The notes below the pieces were generated by a model. That model ran no database searches. It saw only the letters and a program-made list of their open reading frames with translations, and was not told the DNA's origin. A stretch of 64,000 bases of DNA from Capnocytophaga bilenii (GTDB lineage Bacteria > Bacteroidota > Bacteroidia > Flavobacteriales > Flavobacteriaceae), in assembly GCF_017565765.1 (NCBI RefSeq), contig NZ_JAGDYP010000008.1, positions 96,921-160,920 of the forward strand, read 5' to 3'. The translations under genes and the position numbers were made by a program. Shown piece after piece: positions 51,161 to 58,758 of the stretch; within the stretch, counting starts at the first letter, position 1, and every line of letters begins with the position of its first letter.

Positions 51161-51460
51161 CTACTCCTGAAGGCTTTCAGGCGAGGTGCATTGAGGTTGT
51201 AAGTACAACGCCCCGCACTCCACGAAATCGCCTACTTCATTTTTGATATATAAAGGCGTTGCGGTGGTAGTTTTTTCTTTTGTAGGGGTGATTAATTCCC
51301 TTACATCTACATCAAGAACGTTTGCCAACTCAATAAGCACCTTTAATGAAGGATTACCAGTAATACGAGCGTTTAATGCTTGATATGTTATGCCAAGCAT
51401 ATTAGCCAAATCATTTAAAGCAATACCTTTTTCTTTTGCAATCTCTTTTATTCGTAACAT
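51161..51460 (-). CDS. XRE-family regulator of element B
   Basis: The 99 residues contain an N-terminal HTH_3 domain: IKEIAKEKGIALNDLANMLGITYQALNARITGNPSLKVLIELANVLDVDVRELI, then a short tail (KNEVGDFVECGALYLQPQC). It is divergent from the 51620 operon and probably its repressor, in a region with related AT-rich words (TATACTTTTAT, TATAGTTTTAT). A TATCTTTG -7 box on the minus strand lies at 51488-51495. Confidence 0.85.
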   Translation of the reverse strand: MLRIKEIAKEKGIALNDLANMLGITYQALNARITGNPSLKVLIELANVLDVDVRELITPTKEKTTTATPLYIKNEVGDFVECGALYLQPQCTSPESLQE

Positions 51461-51556
51461 AGCCTTTAAATATTAGTTATTAGGGTGCAAAGATAGTAAA
51501 ATAAAATTATACTTTTATATTAATCAAAAAAAATAAAAAAATAATTTGCAAAAAAC

Positions 51557-51587
51557 TTGCGTATATAAAAATATAGTTTTATCTTTG
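51557..51587 (+). promoter_or_regulatory. Rightward promoter of the element B rep operon
   Basis: TTG (51557-51559), a 20-bp spacer and TATCTTTG (51580-51587), divergent from the XRE gene. Confidence 0.7.
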
Positions 51588-51619
51588 CACCGTAAAAATA
51601 AAACAATAATTTTAAAACT

Positions 51620-52021
51620 ATGAAATCAGTATCATTAATAAACGGTATCAGAAGTAACATATTCAGAAGGGCACACGAACTATATAAAGACTTTCGTTGG
51701 TTGTATCCTACATTCAGCGAGTGTTTAAAGACAGCGTGGCACGAGTTAAAGATACGCAGAGATAACGGGCTAAAACACAAAGGCAAAAAGGTAAAAGCAT
51801 CACAAGAACGCATTGAAAAGGTAGCACGTAACATTAATGCTTTTAATACTTGTTACGACTATATAGACGGGGGCAGTACTGCTGGCTATACTTGGGGCTT
51901 TTGGAATGACTTACGAAAAAAACTATTTAAAATACTTGAGACTTTAAACAAGGTAAGTATAAAGAAAATCGTAGCACTTTGCGAGCCTTCACAAGCAAAA
52001 TACTTTGGACTAATAAACTAA
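51620..52021 (+). CDS. Conserved mobile-element protein, unknown
   Basis: The 133-residue basic helical protein (NIFRRAHELYKDFRWLYPTFSECLKTAWHELK...) is of a type often found beside replication genes on Bacteroidota plasmids and islands. No catalytic motif. First gene of the operon that ends with Rep. Confidence 0.7.
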   Translation: MKSVSLINGIRSNIFRRAHELYKDFRWLYPTFSECLKTAWHELKIRRDNGLKHKGKKVKASQERIEKVARNINAFNTCYDYIDGGSTAGYTWGFWNDLRKKLFKILETLNKVSIKKIVALCEPSQAKYFGLIN

Positions 52022-52049
52022 TACAATAACCTTTAAACATAAATAAACG

Positions 52050-52568
52050 ATGAGAATTTTCAACAAGTACAAACACAAAGACTTTGCACAAAGAGAACTA
52101 AACGAAGACCCCCTATCAGTTGTGGTATCTGATACCAGCGACTTTTACGACCTTACAGGGCATCATATTACAGTGCCCTTGTACATCATTGACGGGCTAA
52201 CAAAAGCGGGCAAATTGAATAATTTTTTGCACGATATAGGGCACGAGTTATTAGATACCACGCCTTATTATACCGTGCTAAAATCACTAATGCAAGGCAT
52301 TGAACTATCATACACAGACAAAGTGCTATTTTTATCAATGGTGACTAAAATTTGGGATTGGAACGAGCGTTTTTCAAAAGTTTTTGAAGAGCCCAATTTA
52401 TTCCCTAATTATTCACTGATTGGGCACGTTATGGGGCTGCAAGTGATATTATGTAAGTACGATAAAACAGAGACAGACGAATTTTTTAATTTGGTATATC
52501 ACTTTCTTTGTGGTGATATAGATACCCCTACTTTTTTCACTGAATGCGATAATCTTAAAAACCAATAA
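52050..52568 (+). CDS. Unknown protein
   Basis: The 172-residue soluble protein is acidic and aromatic (DTSDFYDLTGHHITVPLYIID, HDIGHELLDTTPYYTVL). The HDIGHEL segment faintly recalls a metal-binding motif but is not enough for an assignment. Not recognised. Confidence 0.65.
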   Translation: MRIFNKYKHKDFAQRELNEDPLSVVVSDTSDFYDLTGHHITVPLYIIDGLTKAGKLNNFLHDIGHELLDTTPYYTVLKSLMQGIELSYTDKVLFLSMVTKIWDWNERFSKVFEEPNLFPNYSLIGHVMGLQVILCKYDKTETDEFFNLVYHFLCGDIDTPTFFTECDNLKNQ

Positions 52569-52571
52569 GCA

Positions 52572-53030
52572 ATGGCACACGAAATTATAATACATTCGTT
52601 TAACAAGTTGGATACCTCTGACAAATTTAAAGAGGTGAAGCATTTTGAGCGTTTTTGGATAAGTGGTAACGAGGCAAAGACACGTATTAAAGAGTGTGCT
52701 AATATATCACTACAAAGGCACTTTAACAAGTCGCAAGGTGTTTATTTTTGGTATAAAGGGGCTTCAATAAATAATGGCAAACGTGGCAAATGGAGCGACC
52801 CGATTACGGGGCTATACCCTACCAATAATAGCCTAATTTATTATGGTGATATATCAGAAAAGCAGGCAAACGGATACACCCGCAAAGTGTCGTTTTTGTT
52901 TTTCGTGTTTAAGTATGATAACAGTAGAATGGTAATTTTTGAGTACCCTAACTATTACCCACCCACTAACGAGGTAAGCGACTTTATTAGCAGGCAAATA
53001 GGGTACATAAAAAAGAAGTTAGGGCTATGA
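52572..53030 (+). CDS. Unknown protein upstream of Rep
   Basis: The 152-residue mixed alpha/beta protein (HEIIIHSFNKLDTSDKFKEV, VYFWYKGASINNGKRGKW, DFISRQIGYIKKKLGL) starts 4 bases after its neighbour and ends in an ATGA overlap with Rep. Translation coupling suggests a replication-accessory role; no family recognised. Confidence 0.65.
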   Translation: MAHEIIIHSFNKLDTSDKFKEVKHFERFWISGNEAKTRIKECANISLQRHFNKSQGVYFWYKGASINNGKRGKWSDPITGLYPTNNSLIYYGDISEKQANGYTRKVSFLFFVFKYDNSRMVIFEYPNYYPPTNEVSDFISRQIGYIKKKLGL

Positions 53031-54571
53031 TTGATTATTTTAAGGCATTTATCAATTACCGCAACGATACCCGCTTTAAAGAACTGAAAGAGGCGGGTAC
53101 GTTTGCGGTTGCGGTTGAGACTACCGACACGGGCACGGGCGAGGTAAAAGAGGCGTATTTGTACAAAAATATGACTATCACCCCAACGGGCACGGGCTTT
53201 GTGCTTGCTGGTAGTTTGCACAAGTACAGAAGCATTATCAAAGGTATTGCTACCCAAAAGCAAATAGATAAGCACAAGGGCTACAATGGTGATTTATTCA
53301 CCTTGCAGGATATTACGGACACGATTACATACCTTTGCGGGGTGCTTGATATTAGCCCGCATATTTGCACCTTGCAAAATATTGAAATAGGTGTTAATAA
53401 CGTGGTTACCTTTGCACCCTTTGATTTTCTCAAAGGGGTACTATATCACCGCAACGATTACAGCCCTACCATAAAGCATGGGGGTAATTACATTCAGTTT
53501 GAGCACGCTCAATATTACATTAAACTTTATAACAAGGGTAGGCAGTACGAACTACCTAACGAGGTGATAAGGGTAGAAATTAAGGTAATGAAAATGCAAA
53601 AACTAATTGAGGCTGGTATAAACATTAGCACCCTTGCTGATATTAACGAAACCACCCTGAAGCAGGCATTTGATTTGCTTTATAACGAGTTTAACGAGGT
53701 GATTTATTATGACGGTAGTATAAACACAGAGGGGCTAACAGAGGCAAAGCAGCGCAAAGTGTTAGAGTACCAAAATAAAACCTTTTGGGAGGGACTAACA
53801 TATAAGCAACGATATAAAGAAAGAGACCGTTTAAGCAGCCTAATTGAAAAGCGTTCGGATAACTATAAGGGGCAAATACAACGGCAAATGATAGCGGGCT
53901 ACAATGCCACGATTGAGGGCAAAGCGGGTGATTATACACTACCAGCAGCACCGCAACCAACGGGGACAAATCAGGAGGCAAAAAGTACCCCTAAAAACCA
54001 AAAAGAGGGTATAAACTTACCGACCTATCAGGATACCCTTGAAAACCAAAAAGAGGGTATAAACTTACCGACCTATCACGATACCTCTGAAAACCAAAAA
54101 GAGGGTATAAACTTACCCTTTAAGTATAGTGTAAGAACGTACCCAAAAGGGGTAAAAAAAGAGGGTGAAAATTCAGACTTAAAAGTTACTGAAAAAACAC
54201 CTCAAAAAGAGGGTAAAAACGAGGTAGCAAATTTGGATAAAAAATTGCCTCAAAAAACAGACCTTAAACCGTTATCAAAAGACTACCCCCGCAAGTGTGT
54301 TATAACGGGTATAAGTTTAGAGTTAGAGAAGTCAGGGGCACGTTACATACAGACAAAGACGATTAGGCGAGTAAAAGAGACGGACGGGCATTTATATTCA
54401 TTGCTTTGTAGTTTGTTATTACCACGTACGGGTGTAGTCCCAGTTTTTGAAAGCAATATAATAAACCAATTAGCAAAGCAGGTACGCAACAGATATTATA
54501 ACAAGTCCTACCTTACAAGGGCTATAATGCAGGGTAGTGATTTACACAATCAGTTATTTTTAGATTTATAA
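53027..54571 (+). CDS. Replication initiator-like protein (Rep_trans/phage G2P-like), putative
   Basis: The 514 residues have an N-terminal domain (about 20-210) with the features of rolling-circle initiators of filamentous phages and small plasmids: LQNIEIGVNN, GGNYIQFEHAQYYIKLYNKGRQY and VIRVEIKVMK, then a KERDRLSSLIEKR helix that may carry catalytic residues. The C-terminal half is variable and contains repeats of NQKEGINLPTY at 16-residue spacing. The assignment is by pattern; an exact family and catalytic Tyr cannot be fixed by eye. Confidence 0.55.
   Translation: MIDYFKAFINYRNDTRFKELKEAGTFAVAVETTDTGTGEVKEAYLYKNMTITPTGTGFVLAGSLHKYRSIIKGIATQKQIDKHKGYNGDLFTLQDITDTITYLCGVLDISPHICTLQNIEIGVNNVVTFAPFDFLKGVLYHRNDYSPTIKHGGNYIQFEHAQYYIKLYNKGRQYELPNEVIRVEIKVMKMQKLIEAGINISTLADINETTLKQAFDLLYNEFNEVIYYDGSINTEGLTEAKQRKVLEYQNKTFWEGLTYKQRYKERDRLSSLIEKRSDNYKGQIQRQMIAGYNATIEGKAGDYTLPAAPQPTGTNQEAKSTPKNQKEGINLPTYQDTLENQKEGINLPTYHDTSENQKEGINLPFKYSVRTYPKGVKKEGENSDLKVTEKTPQKEGKNEVANLDKKLPQKTDLKPLSKDYPRKCVITGISLELEKSGARYIQTKTIRRVKETDGHLYSLLCSLLLPRTGVVPVFESNIINQLAKQVRNRYYNKSYLTRAIMQGSDLHNQLFLDL
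53996..54118 (+). repeat. 48-bp tandem repeats inside the rep gene
   Basis: Two full 48-bp units (53996-54043, 54044-54091) and a partial third encode NQKEGINLPTYQDTLE-like repeats, followed by degenerate K-E-G units to about 54220. Copy number is likely to vary between strains. It could double as an origin iteron array, as rep genes often contain their origin. Confidence 0.8.
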
Positions 54572-54768
54572 ACATTCAAAAAACGATTAAATTTGCACCT
54601 ACACAGTCAAAAGTTAGAACTTAAAAAGCACGTAACAACCCTCAAAAACAAACGGAAATGGCTCAATTTTTAACTTTCACCTGTTTGGTGATACACTTAC
54701 ACCTTAAAGAATAAAATAGCGAAAATTCACCTACTTATTTTCATTGTATATTTTATGTTTTATGTTTT

Positions 54769-54803
54769 TACCCTTGTTCAGATTTGAGCAGGGGTATTTT
54801 TTT
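54769..54803 (+). terminator. Terminator after the rep operon
   Basis: TACCCTTGTTCA (54769-54780) pairs with TGAGCAGGGGTA (54785-54796), allowing G-U pairs, followed by TTTTTTT. It lies about 200 bases after the rep stop, so the transcript has a long 3' tail. Confidence 0.8.
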
Positions 54804-55695
54804 AGCCGTATTTTGGACTTTTTCAAGGCTTCATTTATAACTTAAATAAAATGCTTGTTATTGATTGTTTTACAATTGGTTGCGGTTGCATTTACAAGGG
54901 GGTAAATAGGCAAAATCAGCAGCCTATAAACGATATTTTGGGAATTATATTAGACACAAATTAGCCTTTTGGTTGTAGTGTGCGCATATAACATCAGACA
55001 AAGTGGTGTTAAGCAAGTTACCAGCAAATTAAAATATTACTTATAATCAATCAGTTAGAAACCAAAAAGGCGTGATTTGCGATAAACCACGCAAATAAGC
55101 AAGGCGCAAACTTGCTTAACCGTGCTTAAAGCAAATGGTTTTTTTGATTTTATGCGCCTTTATAAAAAGAGGCTTCCAAAAAATTTTGGAAACCTCCTAA
55201 ATGATAAACACACCTCAAAAGGTTGCAACCTATCAGGGCAAAAGGTTGTAAGTTGTAACCTAACAGCAGCCAAAAGCAAGGAACTAACATCAGGGCCACA
55301 CAAAAGGTGCTTTTTATAACTTTTGATATAGTTGGATGTGATTAGCATTCAATGTTTTTCAATATACCCCGCTGGTAGGCATTTTAGCCTTTTGTCAGTA
55401 GATATGCAGCAGGTGTTAGTAATTTTCATAAAAGCGGTATTATCCGCTTTTATAAAAAGAGTGTGGTAATGATGTGGTAAAATGGGGTGAAATAATTCAG
55501 TAGATATTCAGTAAATGACAGTATTTAGAATTAAGTAAAACAATAAAAACAATATAACACAAGGCGACCACGAACCACGAAGGGCAAAATATCATTTTCG
55601 TATCACCACGAAAAAGGTAAGGGCTAACAGCAGCAACCAAAAAGATAGTTTTTTGAAAGTTTTCGGCTAAATGTCGGCTAAATTAGCCTATAAAA
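54804..55695. other. Non-coding right arm of element B
   Basis: No gene supported. It contains a hairpin at 55169-55196 (GAGGCTTCC/GGAAACCTC), GGTTGCAA/GGTTGTAA words at 55219-55258, a perfect hairpin around 55430-55456 (ATAAAAGCGG/CCGCTTTTAT), ACCACGAA three times at 55568-55610, and two TCGGCTAA copies 11 bp apart (55663, 55674). Likely origin and recombination-arm DNA. Confidence 0.55.
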
Positions 55696-55730
55696 AAATA
55701 CAACCCTTTGAATTTCAAAAGGTTGTATTT
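55696..55730 (-). terminator. Terminator of the tRNA-Gly/tRNA-Leu transcript, lying in element B
   Basis: AAATACAACC (55696-55705) pairs with GGTTGTATTT (55721-55730), with inner CTTTGAA/TTCAAAA. On the minus strand it is followed by TTTTTTT. It lies left of the att core, so this end of element B (or an ancestor) supplies the tRNA terminator. Confidence 0.75.
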
Positions 55731-55737
55731 AAAAGTC

Positions 55738-55758
55738 GTACTCGGAGCGGGACTTGAA
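55738..55758. other. att core copy 3, within the 3' end of tRNA-Leu
   Basis: The 21-bp core covers the acceptor 3' strand and part of the T arm of tRNA-Leu. It is identical to 21141-21161 and 47463-47483, and integration keeps the tRNA gene complete. Confidence 0.9.
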
Positions 55759-55824
55759 CCCGCACAGGCATTGCTGCCCACTGGATTTTAAGTCCAGCGT
55801 GTCTACCGATTCCACCATCCGAGC
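55739..55824 (-). tRNA. tRNA-Leu (anticodon UAA)
   Basis: The minus strand starts GCTCGGATGGTGGAATCGGT. The anticodon arm CTGGA-CTTAAAA-TCCAG places UAA in the loop, and the long variable arm (GTGGGCAGCAATGCCTGT) identifies a class II tRNA. The T loop is GTTCAAGTC and no CCA is encoded. It is the integration target for the whole element stack. First base pair is G-U by my reading. Confidence 0.93.
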
Positions 55825-55842
55825 CTATAGACATAAAAAAAG

Positions 55843-55915
55843 AGCGAAAAACGGGGTTCGAACCCGCGACCTCAACCTTGGCAAGGTTGCGCTCTACCAA
55901 CTGAGCTATTTTCGC
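55843..55915 (-). tRNA. tRNA-Gly (anticodon GCC)
   Basis: The minus strand starts GCGAAAATAGCTCAGTTGGT. The anticodon arm CAACC-TTGCCAA-GGTTG gives GCC, the T arm reads GCGGGTTCGAACCCCGT, and the acceptor 3' strand TTTTCGC is followed by T as discriminator. 73 bases. It lies 18 bases upstream of tRNA-Leu in the same transcript. Confidence 0.95.
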
Positions 55916-55966
55916 TTTTTGTATCTTCAATAAAATTGCATCTGATTTATCCCTCATTTGCGGTTG

Positions 55967-55996
55967 CAAAGGTACTACTTTTTTTATTTCCTGCAA
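55967..55996 (-). promoter_or_regulatory. Promoter of the tRNA pair
   Basis: On the minus strand TTG (complement of 55994-55996), a 19-bp spacer and TACCTTTG (complement of 55967-55974), about 52 bases before tRNA-Gly. Confidence 0.75.
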
Positions 55997-56043
55997 ATTT
56001 TTTACGAACTTTTTTTCATATTTTTTTTATCAAAAATCGTAAC

Positions 56044-57834
56044 TTACATTCTTTCAGGAACTTGTATTCCTAACATTTTAAATGCTTCTGCTATTATTTC
56101 GCTTATTTTTCTGCATAAAGCTACCCTAAAATCTAACTTTACAGGGTCTTGTTCTCCCAAAATGGATACATTTTGATAAAATGAATTGAAATCTTTTACT
56201 AAATCATATACATAATTAGCTACTAAAGCAGGACTGTAATTATCGGCGGCATCTTGTACTACTGCAGGAAACTGACCTATACTCCTCAGTAATGTCTTTT
56301 CTTTTTCGTGTAATTCGGTAGGCAAATTTGTTACTTGGGGTTTGCCTATGGCTACTTCATTGTACTTGCGCAAAATAGACCTGATACGAGCATAGGTATA
56401 TTGCACAAAAGGTCCTGTATTTCCTTGAAAATCGATAGATTCTTTAGGGTCAAATAAAATGCGTTTTTTAGGATCTACCTTTAGTATATAGTATTTCAAA
56501 GCTCCTAAGCCGATTGTGCGATACAATTCTTCTTTTTGCTCTTCAGTATAGCCATCGAGCTTGCCAAGTTCTTGCGAAATCTCTTTGGCAGTTTGTTGCA
56601 TTTCACTTATCAAATCATCGGCATCTACTACAGTACCTTCACGACTTTTCATCTTGCCGCTAGGTAGGTCTACCATTCCGTAGCTGAGGTGATATAGCTT
56701 GCTTGCCCAATCATAACCTAATTTTTTCAGGATAAGGAACAATACTTTGAAGTGATAATCCTGCTCATTACCAACTGTATAAACCATTCCTTTTACATCA
56801 GGATAGTCTTTTACGCGCTGGGTAGCTGTACCCATATCTTGGGTGATGTACACTGATGTACCGTCTGAACGAAGTACTAATTTCTCATCAAGCCCATCAG
56901 CGGTGAGGTCGCACCATACAGAACCATCTTCTTTTTTGAAGAACACGCCTTTAGCTAAGCCTTGCTCTACGATGTCTTTTCCTAATAAATAGGTATTGCT
57001 CTCGTAGTAATTAGAGTCAAAATCTACGCCTAAATTCTTATATGTAACCCCAAAACCATCATATACCCAGCTATTCATCTTTTTCCAAAGTGCTAATACT
57101 TGGGCATCACCAGCTTCCCATTTGCGTAGCAATTCTTGAGCTTCAAGGAATATAGGAGCTTGCTTTTCAGCCTCTTCTTTGGTTTTTCCTTCGGCTATCA
57201 ATTGCTCTATTTCGGTTTTATAAGCTTTATCAAAAGCTACATAGTAGTTTCCTACTAATTTATCGCCTTTTAGCCCTGTACTTTCGGGTGTTTCGCCGTT
57301 GCCAAAACGCTGCCAAGCAATCATCGATTTGCAGATATGTATTCCTCGGTCGTTGATAATTTGGGTTTTGTACACCTTGTGCCCAGCTGCTTTGAGTATT
57401 TCGGCTACTGAATAGCCCAAAAGGTTATTGCGTATGTGCCCCAAATGTAATGGTTTATTGGTATTGGGTGATGAATATTCTACCAAAAGTGCCTCTTTGC
57501 TATTGGGAGCAGCCAAACCATACTGAGGATTATCTTTTATATCATTCAAAAAATTGATATAATAACTATCGGCTATTACAAGGTTTAAAAATCCTTTTAT
57601 TACGTTGAAATCGCACACTAAATTTGGTGCGCTCTGTTTTATATGGGCTCCTATTGCCTCCCCTATTTGCTGTGGATTGCCTTTTACTTGTCGTAACATT
57701 GGAAAAATAACAATGGTCATATCACCTACAAAATCTTTTTTTGTAAGCTGAATTTCAACATTTTCTAAAGTTACTCCGTATAGTGTTTCTACAGCTTTTA
57801 CTGCATATTCTTTTAATGTATCTTGTAATTTCAT
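56044..57834 (-). CDS. argS: Arginyl-tRNA synthetase
   Basis: The class I synthetase has 596 residues. It shows the N-terminal additional domain, the HIGH-equivalent HLGHIRNNLLG preceded by VEYSSPNTNKPL, the KMSKS-like GKMKSREGTVVDADDL, QGNTGPFVQYTYARIRSIL, and the C-terminal DALR anticodon-binding domain ending VQVPERM. It charges tRNA-Arg. Transcribed leftwards from a TATCTTTG box (57861-57868), towards the tRNA pair. Confidence 0.96.
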   Translation of the reverse strand: MKLQDTLKEYAVKAVETLYGVTLENVEIQLTKKDFVGDMTIVIFPMLRQVKGNPQQIGEAIGAHIKQSAPNLVCDFNVIKGFLNLVIADSYYINFLNDIKDNPQYGLAAPNSKEALLVEYSSPNTNKPLHLGHIRNNLLGYSVAEILKAAGHKVYKTQIINDRGIHICKSMIAWQRFGNGETPESTGLKGDKLVGNYYVAFDKAYKTEIEQLIAEGKTKEEAEKQAPIFLEAQELLRKWEAGDAQVLALWKKMNSWVYDGFGVTYKNLGVDFDSNYYESNTYLLGKDIVEQGLAKGVFFKKEDGSVWCDLTADGLDEKLVLRSDGTSVYITQDMGTATQRVKDYPDVKGMVYTVGNEQDYHFKVLFLILKKLGYDWASKLYHLSYGMVDLPSGKMKSREGTVVDADDLISEMQQTAKEISQELGKLDGYTEEQKEELYRTIGLGALKYYILKVDPKKRILFDPKESIDFQGNTGPFVQYTYARIRSILRKYNEVAIGKPQVTNLPTELHEKEKTLLRSIGQFPAVVQDAADNYSPALVANYVYDLVKDFNSFYQNVSILGEQDPVKLDFRVALCRKISEIIAEAFKMLGIQVPERM

Positions 57835-57860
57835 CTTTTCAATTTTTAGCTAAGAAAGCG

Positions 57861-57868
57861 CAAAGATA
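57861..57868 (-). promoter_or_regulatory. -7 box of argS
   Basis: The minus strand reads TATCTTTG, 27 bases before the argS start. No well-placed -33 TTG. Confidence 0.5.
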
Positions 57869-57898
57869 ATAAATTAATCTGTTATTTTGGCAGTATTA

Positions 57899-58522
57899 TT
57901 ACCTGCTGTGCGAATTTTCCCTTAATTTTTCGGCATATTCAGCTATTACTTGTTTATCAAAATAAGGTTCTTCGTCTATATGTAGTAGCACAGGCAGTTG
58001 GGTTTTGTGTAGTATAAATGACTCGGTTGAGGGATTTGGCGTACCACTGAATACTATACCGTGTATATTTAAACCTCTGTTTTTCAGTGCTTCGTAGGTA
58101 AGCAATGTATGGTTGATACTGCCTAAATAGTGTCGTGATACTAATACAATTTTATCGGTAGGCAAAAGGAGGTCAATCATTGTATCGTCTTCGTTTAGCG
58201 GCACAAAAAGTCCGCCAGCAGCTTCTATTACCAAATGGTTATCGGTTTTTGGGCGCACGATATTGGCGAGGTCTATACGAATACCATCTATGGCAGCCGA
58301 TAGGTGCGGACTTGCGGGAGTATTGAGTGCGTAGCTATTGGGGTGGAAAACAGTGTGCTGATTAGAAATCAGTTTTCGCACTTTGTCGGTGTCAGAATTG
58401 TGTAAATCACCTGATTGCACAGGCTTCCAATAGTCGGCATTAAAGGCTTCGGTAAAAATAGCCGAAACAATAGTTTTTCCTACTTCGGTAGAAATACCTA
58501 CTACAAAATAAGTGTCTTTCAT
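57899..58522 (-). CDS. bioD: Dethiobiotin synthetase BioD
   Basis: BioD closes the ureido ring in biotin synthesis using ATP and CO2. The protein begins MKDTYFVVGISTEVGKTIVS with the P-loop (G-x-x-T-x-V-G-K-T), then WKPVQSGD and EAAGGLFVPLN. About 207 residues. An upstream ATG (58555) would lie at the -7 box (58545-58552, TATCTTTG on the minus strand), so 58522 is chosen. No other bio genes are in the window. Confidence 0.92.
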   Translation of the reverse strand: MKDTYFVVGISTEVGKTIVSAIFTEAFNADYWKPVQSGDLHNSDTDKVRKLISNQHTVFHPNSYALNTPASPHLSAAIDGIRIDLANIVRPKTDNHLVIEAAGGLFVPLNEDDTMIDLLLPTDKIVLVSRHYLGSINHTLLTYEALKNRGLNIHGIVFSGTPNPSTESFILHKTQLPVLLHIDEEPYFDKQVIAEYAEKLRENSHSR

Positions 58523-58566
58523 AGTTAATGTTAGTTTTAGGCTGCAAAGATACAAAATAATGATTA

Positions 58567-58690
58567 ATTCGCCGACTTTCTTTCGGTGCTTTATCCTTCG
58601 TCACATACTCGGCTGTGCCAGCTCGCCGACTTTCCTTCGCTCAACCTTCGCTTATCCTTCGCTTATCCTTCGCTCAACCTTCGGTGAGAG
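58567..58690. repeat. Dispersed TTCGCT-type repeat cluster, copy 3
   Basis: Same units as 220-332 and 13557-13652: CGCCGACTTTCTTTCGG, CACATACTCGGCTGTGCCAG, TTCGCTCAACC (twice) and TTCGCTTATCC (twice). It lies between the divergent bioD and receptor promoters. Confidence 0.8.
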
Positions 58691-58704
58691 TATACAATGG
58701 GATT

Positions 58705-58736
58705 TGTGGTCATTAAACATTATTTTGTATCTTTGC
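58705..58736 (+). promoter_or_regulatory. Receptor gene promoter
   Basis: TTG (58705-58707), a 21-bp spacer and TATCTTTG (58729-58736). Confidence 0.65.
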
Positions 58737-58758
58737 AGTAAAAATTAAATAGGCGTAT

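Larger units (their letters stand above)
47463..55758. mobile_element. Element B: 8.3-kb integrated island, satellite-like
   Basis: Bounded by att copies at 47463 and in tRNA-Leu. It contains an integrase, a TerS-like protein, an unknown protein, an excisionase-like HTH protein, a divergent XRE regulator, three unknown genes, a Rep-like initiator and about 1.1 kb of non-coding repeats. It has no capsid, tail, relaxase or secretion genes. Integrase, XRE switch, Rep and TerS together are the hallmarks of phage-inducible islands; a plain integrative plasmid-like element is the alternative. Confidence 0.75.

Noticed and set aside
52050..52568. Metal-dependent hydrolase because of HDIGHEL
   Set aside because: Only this short segment resembles an HD or HExxH motif, and no other family feature is present.
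55715..55996. Minus-strand open frame of 93 codons
   Set aside because: It runs through tRNA-Gly and tRNA-Leu in the same strand and is not a protein gene.
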